Below, piece by piece: positions 56,601 through 64,000 of a stretch of DNA of 64,000 nucleotides. Made by a program: the position numbers and the translations under genes. The notes beneath the pieces are model-generated. The model was not told the DNA's origin, ran no database searches, and worked only from the letters and a program-made list of their open reading frames with translations. The stretch is taken from positions 2,522,370 to 2,586,369 of the forward strand of contig JAKSZT010054573.1 in the NCBI GenBank assembly GCA_026826555.1, in the 5' to 3' direction. The first letter of the stretch is position 1, and each line of letters begins with the position of its first letter. This DNA comes from Tolypeutes matacus. Its lineage: Eukaryota > Chordata > Mammalia > Cingulata > Chlamyphoridae.

Positions 56601-57689
56601 GCTTTGAAACTGTATGTTGTTGGAATTAACACAGCTGTGGGAAATCATTGCTTATCAGTCAGAGGTGACACGATACATTTATTCATATAGAAGGTGCTAG
56701 AAATGTAGGTTTTAGGAAATATAGAAAGAGACCAACAAATAGCCATGTACTATTTAAACTCTCTAAATACTGGCTTTGTATGGAACTCAAAAAATGGGGG
56801 AAAAAATCAAAACAATCATTTGCACTAGGCAAATTTTAGACTATTAGGGAAAATTAAATGAACTTCTCCACTAACTGAATTTCATGGCATAAAAGTTTGC
56901 ATATTGCGGGGACTGTAATTATTTAGACAAATACTCAGGGACACTTTTAGCAAAACAGGAACTTTCCAAAGTAACTGTTATATGGAAAACAAGTTCGTGT
57001 TGCAGAAATAATAAAATCTAATCCAAACAGGGGACTTTATGGAATTGTTTTCTCTTTTACATGAAAGCGCCGATTGGAAACCAGACAGAAATATGAGATT
57101 AATACCTACAATTGCGTGCTCCTGGAATTTATTGCGTGTGAATGTGCTTATAGACGCAAACACAGGGGTATAGGATTTCAATAAAACAAATTTCGTGGAA
57201 TTAGGCAACTTAATTAGATTGTGTGTGTTATTTTGTTTGACTTTTCTTTTTAATCTCTCAGAGGCAGACCCTGCAAAATTGAAACAGTGATCATAGAATT
57301 GTGATGGACGTCTTCACCACTGGTTAAAATTACACCTCCAAAGCGTGGGGGAAGGATTCTGTGAGCCTGGCAGCATCGAAAACGTTATGGGTTCTCAATA
57401 CATGCAAAATTATAATAATTGTCGCTACTTGTTCTTTCTTTCAGAATCGTTAATTGATTTTCCCTTTTCGTACTTGAATTATAGAGTACATTTTTACAAA
57501 CATACTAATTCCTAGACCCCTTGGCTGTAGGTCCCCAGTCTGCAGAAGCGGTTCCTGGGTTTTGGATGGGCTGAGAAGGGTATGCCTGTCCTCTCTTAGC
57601 ATGAGGAGGGCATCTTCCAAGTGCAGCGCCGCCATCAGGGATAACTGCAACGGGCCGATGGGAAGCGTGGACCTGCGTGGGCGGCAGGC
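56601..57689. other. Unassigned sequence
   Basis: AT-rich, with no recognised gene or repeat. Confidence 0.45.
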
Positions 57690-57905
57690 CCTGGGCTCAG
57701 AACCTGGAGTTCCATTTTTGGGTCTTCTACTTCGTAGCTGAGTAAATTGGGGTGCTTGACTTAAAGTCTCCCTGTCTCAATCTCTTCACTCATAAGATGG
57801 GACTGGTAATACTAGTGGGTTGCTATGTGGATATGAGGATTACGGAGATGAATAGGAAAGACCTCGGCTCCTTGTACATGCTCGATACATGTTAGGTGTG
57901 TTTGT
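57690..57905 (+). mobile_element. MIR element
   Basis: 'ggctcagaacctggagttcc', 'tcttcactcataagatggga' and 'atgctcgatacatgttaggt' follow the sense MIR order. Confidence 0.75.
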
Positions 57906-57924
57906 GACTCATCTTTGTCTCTTA

Positions 57925-58450
57925 CCTGGTCTATCACTGATTCATGAAACAATCATTTAGCACCCTCCATGTGCTAGAGTATGTGCCAGTTTCCTGTAAA
58001 TCTAGAGATGAATAGAGGATATTTTAGTAGTTCCCATGCTTAAGGAGGGCACGGACACATGGATAATTGCCCTTCAATGTGGTGAGGGCCATAGCTGAAG
58101 TAAGTTCAAGGAATAGTAGTGATTAAATAAGAAGTGCTCAGTTCAGATTTAGGAAGAATGCATGAGGGAAGGCATCACAGGGGAGTTTCTGCTTGCACTG
58201 GGTCTTGAAGGATGAATAGGAGTTTTCTAGGTGGTAGTCAGGTAGAGGAAACAGCAATTCAAAAAACAGAGAGTGTAAACAAATTTTTGCATGACTGGAA
58301 CCCATGGTTGTTAATGGGAGAGCAGCGGAAGATGTGGATAGTATAGTAGGCAGGGACCAGATTGTAGGCCATGCCTAGGAATGAAGTTTTTATTTTGCAA
58401 GAGAGGGTAAGACACAGATGGATGGATATAAGAAAGTACTTTTATTTTAA
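57925..58450 (+). mobile_element. L2 LINE fragment
   Basis: 'atttagcaccctccatgtgc', 'tctagagatgaatagaggat', 'gggaaggcatcacaggggag', 'gggtcttgaaggatgaatag', 'gagaagatgtggatagta'-type segments and 'agattgtaggccatgccta' are the ordered landmarks of the L2 3' half. About 520 bp, diverged, no coding frame. Confidence 0.72.
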
Positions 58451-58490
58451 AATATCGTGTAAAGTTTCAAGGCAGTGAGGCTCGGGGAAG

Positions 58491-58980
58491 TGTGGTTGGC
58501 TGAATCATGGCCCCCAAAAGACGTCCACGTCTAACCCCCAGAACCTGTGAATATACTACCTTATGTGGCCAAGGGACTTTGAAGATTTGACCCAACTGAG
58601 AATAGGGAGAATGTCCTGAGTTAGCTAGTTGGGCCCAATGTAATCTCAAGGCTCCTTATGATAGAGAAGCAGGAGCTAGAGGCAGAGAAGGAGATGGGAT
58701 GATGGAAGCAGAGGTGAGAGAGACAGACAGAGAGAGATGCTAGGCTGCTGGGTTTGAAGGTGGAGGAAGAAGCCATCCACCAAGGGAAGTGGGCAGCCAC
58801 TGGAAGCTGGAGAAAGCAAGGAGACCTGTTCTCCCCTGGAGCTTCTGGAAAGGAATACAGGCATGTCAACACCTTGATTTTAGGATTTCTGACCTCCGGA
58901 ACCCTCAGGTAAAAATTTCACTTTGTTTAAAGCCATTGAGTTTGTGATCATTTCTTATGGCAGTCATAGGAAAATAACAG
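58491..58980 (+). mobile_element. MLT1-type MaLR solo LTR, sense
   Basis: 'ctgaatcatggcccccaaaa', 'accccc' then 'agaacctgtgaatatacta', 'aagggactttgaag', 'gggcccaatgtaatctcaag', 'gcagccactggaagctgg', 'acaccttgattttaggattt' and 'ttgagtttgtgatcatttc' are in MLT1 order. Nearly full length. Confidence 0.9.
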
Positions 58981-59478
58981 AGGACATAAGTCGATTTATG
59001 ACATCACAGCAAACAATCAGGAGAAAAATGACCATTACCTGAATCAACTCTAATAATTCCACCAGAAATCAGGTTCTCCTTTGGCTCCTGCCTCTGGGTT
59101 TGCCCTGTTCAATGCACTCCCCTCCGAGCGGCTAGTCCTCTTCACCACTTGCCAGTGCTGTCTGCCTCACTCCCCTGCACGTAACCCACCCCCAGCCCAA
59201 GCTTCCCCCTGCTGACTGGATGACACTTGGCCCGCAAGCATGGCCTGCATGGCCTTCTCCACCCACCTCTGTCCTCCTGCCCTGCTGTGCTGCTTGCTGC
59301 TTCTCCATCTACCTTCTTAGGAGATTTTTGAGCGGATTGTGTTTTTTTCTTGCTTCTGTGACTCTTTCATCAATGCAACATCTGTCTTGCATCTGCTCTG
59401 TACCACGGCATGTTGTGTGGTCTGAAGAGCATCAAATGATTTGACCCAACCTTGATGAGATTAACCTCTCTCTGAAAC
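58981..59478. other. Unassigned sequence
   Basis: No repeat is recognised. It is pyrimidine-rich toward 59160-59340. Confidence 0.4.
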
Positions 59479-59694
59479 ATGCTGACCCCAGATAACCATT
59501 CACCTGACACCCCAATCTTGTTTAAGGGCAACTTCTTCGGTGATTCTCTGGGAAGTTTTAGGTGTCCCGACCCCATTGACCCCAGGAAGCTGCAGACCAT
59601 GACAGAGAAAGCCAAGATAAGTATAAAGTCTGAATTCTTTAGTATTTGTGGACAGAAGCTAACGATGATAAAACTCCAAGAGTTCCTAAGGTGA
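59479..59694 (+). other. Exon-like open frame, unrecognised
   Basis: A 71-codon frame with ordinary amino-acid composition (start 'MLTPDNHSPDTPILFKGNFF'). Its right end coincides with a good donor-like sequence (CTAAG then GTGAGT, GTGAGT at 59692-59697), and an acceptor-like pyrimidine tract ending in CCCCAG is at about 59465-59490. I recognise no family. Chance is the leading explanation because one-exon-sized frames with such sites are common. Confidence 0.2.
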
Positions 59695-60425
59695 GTGTGA
59701 GGGGGAAGCTCCCAGGACCATGTCAGAGCCAGCAAGAGCATGCTGCCCTGCCCTCCCTTTCCCACGGAGGGAGAATTCAGGAGGCACCTGCCTGGGGAGT
59801 CGTTGGCAGTCTTTGTACAAGAGGGTGGGGCAAGAACACTTCTTCACACCTGTGGCCTTGTGTGATTCACATCCACCAAGCCATTCCTGAGCCAAGATCG
59901 CTGGGTGCAAGGGGCTGGCTGGGGTGAGAGGATACGAGAACCACATCAATTCCTGTTTCTTTTACACTTCCCTCCCTTGATTTTTTTCTTTTGCCCGTCT
60001 TCCTCCTTGCCATTCTTGAATTCATTCATTCAGTACTTTATTTACTCTCTGTATTAAGGAAAACCTACCTCCTCAATTAAAATGAAATCCAGAACCTCCA
60101 TAGTTTGTGTCTTCAGGTATGAATCAGGCTTGACACAGCCATCTTGATTCTCACCTCCTTGGCAGTTACCTTCTTTAATTAGGCCATTATCTGGCTGATC
60201 CTTAGAAGTCTTCTCTTTCCCCTAAAACTCTAACCCATCATGGACACAAATTTCAACCCTTGGCACTCACACCCACCCCACAGTTGAGTAGGCAAAGGAG
60301 CTGCAGCAGAAGTTTGGGGGTCTTTCCATATTCCTAGAGCTTTGTGGTGCGCTCCAACTCAGCTTCCAGTGCTCCAACAACTTGTACCTGCATCTTTATG
60401 CCTGGTGGCTTTCTTTCCAGAACCA
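59695..60425. other. Unassigned sequence
   Basis: No gene or repeat is recognised. Confidence 0.4.
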
Positions 60426-60930
60426 TGTGGTAAGTAGTAGGCAGAATAATGGCCTCCAATGATGTCCATGCCCTCCTCCCTGGAACCTGTGAATACATTC
60501 CTTTACCTGGCAAAAGGGACTTTTTAGGTATGCATAAGTTAAGGACCTTGAGCTGGAGAGATTATCCTAGACTATCTAGGTGGCCCTGATGTAATCACAA
60601 AAGTCCTTAGAAAGTGAAAGAGGGAAAAAGGAGAGTCAGAGAAGGAGATGAGGTAATGGAAGCCGAGGTTGGACTCATGCAGTGGCTAGCTTTGAAGATG
60701 GAGAAGGGAGCAGCAAGCCAGGGAAAGACAGGTGGCCTCCAGAAGCTGTAAAGGGCCAGGGGATGTATTCTCTCCAAGAGCCTCCAGAAGGGATGCCATC
60801 TGCTGACATCTGGATTGTAGCCCAGTGAGGCCTGTGTTGGATCTCCAGAACTGTAAAACAATACACTTGTGTTACTTTGAGCCACTGAGATGGTGGTAAT
60901 TTGTTACAAAAGCAACAGAAAACGAATATG
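60426..60930 (+). mobile_element. MLT1-type MaLR solo LTR, sense
   Basis: 'aggcagaataatggcctcca', 'ctggaacctgtgaatacatt', 'ctggagagattatcctagac', 'agcctccagaagggatgcc' and 'gagatggtggtaatttgtta' in order. Nearly full length. Confidence 0.9.
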
Positions 60931-60982
60931 CCATGGAACGCTGCTTTGGCCACACTTGTGTTAGCCTAGAAATATTGGGAAG
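60931..60982. other. Short spacer between LTRs
   Basis: About 50 bp with no family recognised. Confidence 0.4.
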
Positions 60983-61457
60983 TGTATTAGTTGGGCTTCT
61001 CCAGAGAAACAGAACTGACAGAATATCTATGCACACATATATATGAATATTAAGAGAGATATTATAGGAATTGGCTCATGCAGCCTTGGGGACTGGCAAA
61101 TCCAAATTCCATAGGACAGGCTGCAAGCTGGAAACTCTGATGAAGGTGCAAAGTTGAATTCTCCAGTGTAAGTTGGCTGGCTGAAGAAAAGGCAGAAATT
61201 CTTCCTTCTGATCTCTAAAATCCTCAGTTCTAGCTTTTGAGACCTCCAACTGATTGGAAAAGGAGACTTCCCACATTGCTGAGGGCAATCTCCCTTGTTG
61301 ATTGTAGATGCAACCTGCCATAGATGCAATCAAGTGATTAAAAATGCAAATCCATCTACGAAATGGCCTCAGGGTAAAACTCGGGCCAGTATTTGCTTGA
61401 CCAAATATCTGGACACTATAACCTAGCCAAGCTAATGAATGAAACTGACCAACACAG
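60983..61457. mobile_element. ERVL/MLT2-like LTR
   Basis: It starts 'tgtattagttgggcttctcc', 'agagaaacagaactgacaga', then 'aggaattggctcatgcagcc' and 'gcaagctggaaactctgatg', and ends near 'agccaagctaatgaatgaaa' and 'ctgaccaacac'. This is the common LTR type of the MLT2/ERVL group. The family name is from memory and the strand convention is uncertain. Confidence 0.62.
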
Positions 61458-61479
61458 GGAGTGAGCACTGCCCAGAAAC

Positions 61480-61765
61480 AGTCTCCCACCAAGAACTCCA
61501 GCCTCTGGTGGCTCCAGGTGCTCCTTGGCTTGTGATTGCATCACTGCAATTTCTGCCTCCATCTTCCCATGGACTTCTCTGTGTTTCAGGCTCTTCTCTT
61601 CTGATAAGGACACTGGTCTTGGATCTAGGGCCCACCCTAAACCCCAGATGATCTCATCTGAGATACTTAGTTACATCTGCAAAGACGCTATTTCCAGGTA
61701 ACATCACATTCTGGAGTTCCGGGTGGACATGAATTTCAGGGGGACCCTAGTCACCCCACTGCAGA
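61480..61765 (-). mobile_element. MLT1-type LTR fragment, antisense
   Basis: The plus strand reads 'ctgcctccatcttcccatgg', 'ttctgataaggacactggtc', 'tagggcccaccctaaacccc', 'tacatctgcaaagacgctat', 'ttccaggtaacatcacattc' and 'tggacatgaatttcaggggg', the reverse complement of the MLT1 5' half. Confidence 0.72.
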
Positions 61766-62142
61766 CCTTGCTGATGGAACACCACCCAGTTCTCACTAAT
61801 CACATCTTCACCGTGTACCACAGACTCACCAGCACGCATTTGTGATTAGGCAAGACTTTGACTCTTCCACTCAGGATATTTGGGAACTGAAATCTTCCAT
61901 GGAGGAAGTGCTTTTCCTTTCACTGTTCAGAAAAAATGCATTTGCTTTTCCCTGTTTAAACATGGCTTCAGTGGACATGAGTAAGGGAGTAGATTGCAGA
62001 TCCCCTCTCAGCTGATCAATGCTAATATCCGTGGGATTCAGTGCAGTGGTGCTGTATAGACCATGGGAGGTGGGGGGGAGGAGGGGGCTTTTTCAGACCA
62101 GACCACATGTCAGAAGCCCTGTAAGGATTTCACCAAATTCTG
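61766..62142. other. Unassigned sequence, with a G-rich run
   Basis: No family is recognised. 62065-62087 contains four runs of three or more G and could form a G-quadruplex. Confidence 0.4.
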
Positions 62143-62526
62143 GGTTTTGCTGTTGTTGTTGTTTTAAAGATTTACTTTATTTACCGCCCCCCCACACACT
62201 GTTTACACTCACTGCCTGCTCTCTGTTCATCTTCTTTATAGGAGGCCCTGGGAAATGAACCTGGGACCTCCCGTGTGGGAGGGAGGAACTCAATCACTTG
62301 AGCCACCTTTGCTCCCTGCTTTTGCGTCTCTCATTGTGTTTCCTTGCTGTGTCTCTTCCTTGCATCAGCTTGTTGCACCAGCTTACTGTGCCAGCCTGGC
62401 ATGTCAGCTCTCTGTCTTGCTGTCTTCCTGTCTTGCTTGTCTTCTTTAGGAAGCACTGGGAACCGAACCCAGGACCTCCCATGCGGTAGATGGGCACCCA
62501 GCTGCTTGAGCCACATCTGTTTCCCT
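62143..62526 (-). mobile_element. Composite (dimeric) DAS SINE with target duplications
   Basis: On the minus strand two tRNA-like units are visible. The first (about 62446-62526) has GGGAAACAGATGTGGCTCAA, 'accgcatgggagg' and B box GGTTCGGTTCCC. The second (about 62240-62316) has 'gagcaaaggtggctcaagtg' and B box GGTTCATTTCCC. A spacer of about 130 bp joins them, and an A/T tail ends at about 62143. The 8-bp repeat AAATTCTG flanks the whole (62135-62142 and 62527-62534), so it probably inserted as one unit. Confidence 0.85.
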
Positions 62527-62931
62527 AAATTCTGTTTGATTTGTCCTTGGTCTCTGTGATTTCTTCCATCCCTGATCACATAAATACCAAGATATTGGGG
62601 AAGAATTTGTGTCAATCAGAGTACCCAGCACATAATAAAATGAATGAGAAGAGGCTCTGGCCATTTCCATGTGCTGACCTGGAGCAGAAGTCCAAGACAA
62701 ACAGAACTGTGCCCACCTGCACTGGGCCACAGAGTCAGAGGGACAAAATCCAGCCCAGGTCAAATAAGCAATTAATCTCGGGCATTTTGCACACAATAGC
62801 TGCAGACCGTGCCTTTCTCCCTAGAAATAAATCTATAAAGAACTTACTGAAAATGGGCATTGAGCAGGTGCAGGGGCAGAAGCTAAGAACTTTCTGCAAA
62901 CATTTACCAACACCAGACCAGAGAGTTTAGA
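62527..62931. other. Unassigned sequence
   Basis: No repeat is recognised. A 129-codon plus-strand frame (62541-62930) has no family features. Confidence 0.4.
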
Positions 62932-63037
62932 CCAGTGTTTCTCAACATTTTCTTTCCATTATCACCTTCTTCTCAGGAGCTTTTAGACAATTTTTTTCTT
63001 GATTGCATCCCCTAGGAAATTTTCATACCATAGATAT

Positions 63038-63074
<37 letters not shown>

Positions 63075-63190
63075 TTCATGTATATGTGTGCTTTACACAT
63101 GAAAACAGTAAGATTTTTGCCTCCAAATAACTAATTTTTCAACTTTGGGGGTGATATTGCCCCCATTGGCAATGCTTGGGAAACAGGGGT
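62932..63190. mobile_element. hAT-like element with (AT)n core
   Basis: It starts with CAGTGTTTCTCAAC-like sequence and ends near 'gcttgggaaacaggg', whose reverse complement CCCTGTTTCCCAAGC resembles the start. These are terminal inverted repeats of hAT-Charlie type. The interior contains 'gtgatattgcccccattggc', reminiscent of MER20-type elements. An (AT)n tract has grown inside. Confidence 0.45.
63041..63073. repeat. (AT)n microsatellite
   Basis: About 16 uninterrupted AT units, preceded by TA-rich imperfect units from about 63030. Confidence 0.97.
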
Positions 63191-63766
63191 ATTGAATGGC
63201 AAAAAGGAATTTAGATGATACAGAAAAGAAACTATTCTTATGATCATATTGGCCTAAGAGTTCTCCCTGTTCTGGAGTGACCCAATTCACTCAATGCCTC
63301 CATATCTACATTTCTATCTAATTGTGTTTTCATGTATATATGAGCCGTATGTGTTTATGTTTTTAACTGTTGTTTATTTATTATAATTTAAAATGTCCAC
63401 AGTTCTCATGAAGGAGTGAGGTTTCTAATATTCTTCACATAGCCCTTTTAATCATTTTCACACAATTCCGGGAAGGGAAAAAGTCCACAATTCTCCAAAT
63501 AAAAAGAGTTTCTGAACTGACAGTTTCTGATGCTCACAAAGAACAAAATCGGTTAGGTAACATGTAAAATAACTCATTAAAATATGTTTTCCCATTCTAA
63601 GTATAGAAGCAACACTTTCTGTAGAAACTAGGGAAGGAGCAGAAAAGTATAAATGAGAAACTGAAAAGTTTTCCATGAAGGGAAAGTCAACATAAACACG
63701 TTTGGTGTCTGATTGGTATCTGCTGAAAACACATATTCTGTTGATGTTAAGAAAGCATATGCTGGA
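63191..63766. other. Unassigned AT-rich sequence
   Basis: No gene or repeat is recognised. A 113-codon minus-strand frame (63458-63799) overlaps the first minisatellite unit and has no family features. The sequence leads directly into the minisatellite. Confidence 0.4.
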
Positions 63767-64000
63767 GTAAGAGTTGAAAAAGAGAATGCAGGTCATCAAG
63801 TAAAAATTGAAAAAAGGGCATAGGTCTTCAAGTAATAATTGAAAAAGAGGATGTAGGTCTTCAATTAAGAAATGAACAAGAGATATAAGTCTTCAAGTGA
63901 GAACTGAAGAAGAGGATATAGGTCTTCAAGTGAGAACTGAACAGGAGGACGTCGGTCTTCGAGTGAGACCTGAACAGGAGGACGTAGGTCTTCGAGTGAG
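63767..64000. repeat. 33-bp-period minisatellite, left edge of an array
   Basis: Seven units and the start of an eighth fill the last 234 bases: 63767-63799, 63800-63831, 63832-63864, 63865-63896, 63897-63929, 63930-63962, 63963-63995 and 63996 to the window end. Five of the seven are 33 bp and two are 32 bp. Shared positions include GGTCTTC near the unit end and GAA in the middle. The two rightmost full units differ at only two positions (A/C and C/A), while the leftmost are A-rich and more diverged. The array continues past the window. Confidence 0.97.

Noticed and set aside
1..64000. Bacterial-type operons, CRISPR array, phage or rRNA
   Set aside because: No ribosome-binding-site/ORF pattern, no spaced direct repeats of CRISPR type, and repeat content typical of a mammalian nuclear genome.

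Overview
The window looks like non-coding nuclear DNA from a placental mammal, most likely an armadillo (Dasypus) or close xenarthran relative. The main evidence is repeated tRNA-derived SINEs of the DAS type. Each has a head resembling GTAGCTCAGTGGTT, a B box resembling GGTTCGATCCC, and a tail beginning GGTACCTCC or GGGACCTCC plus A. They sit beside ancient mammalian repeats (L1, L2, MIR, CR1/L3, MER3/MER5/MER20-like hAT elements, MLT1 LTRs), high homopolymer content and CpG depletion. I recognise no intact protein-coding gene, functional tRNA, rRNA, bacterial operon or CRISPR array. The family names come from memory of consensus sequences and were not checked by a search.

Layout. 1-8.4 kb: fairly GC-rich, mostly unique sequence with two CpG-rich patches (about 781-1350 and 2640-2958), one DAS SINE, a (CA)n tract and a MER20-like hAT copy. 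8.4-11.9 kb: a dense repeat block with a sense L1 ORF2 remnant split by three head-to-tail SINEs, an old L1-like segment, then an antisense L1 tail hit by a full SINE with clear target duplications. 12-25.6 kb: mostly unique, with scattered MER5, MIR, L2 and a 3' L1 fragment. 25.7-27.8 kb: two MLT1 LTRs in opposite orientation, a MIR and a SINE carrying an (AAAT)n tail. 29-31.7 kb: a long, old antisense L1 interrupted by a SINE. 32.4-40.2 kb: MaLR-type LTRs, a CR1/L3 fragment, SINE pairs, MIRs and MER3.

41.7-46.8 kb is the main LINE block. Two antisense L1s flank a sense L1 tail, and the larger (43192-46440) keeps the reverse-transcriptase FADD motif on the minus strand. 47-51.2 kb is quiet. 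At 51.6-52.5 kb an MLT1 LTR has been split by a 5'-inverted L1. 52.9-56.6 kb is GC-rich with MER5-like, SINE and MIR pieces and a CpG-rich block. 57.7-63.2 kb holds MIR, L2, three or four MaLR/ERVL LTRs, a composite DAS SINE with target duplications and a hAT-like element with an (AT)n core. The window ends inside a 33-bp-period minisatellite (63767-64000) whose copies become more uniform and GC-rich toward the right edge.

The annotation is therefore a history of retrotransposon layering. The most notable signals are the minisatellite edge, the nested and inverted insertions, and a few CpG-rich patches that could be promoters or enhancers.
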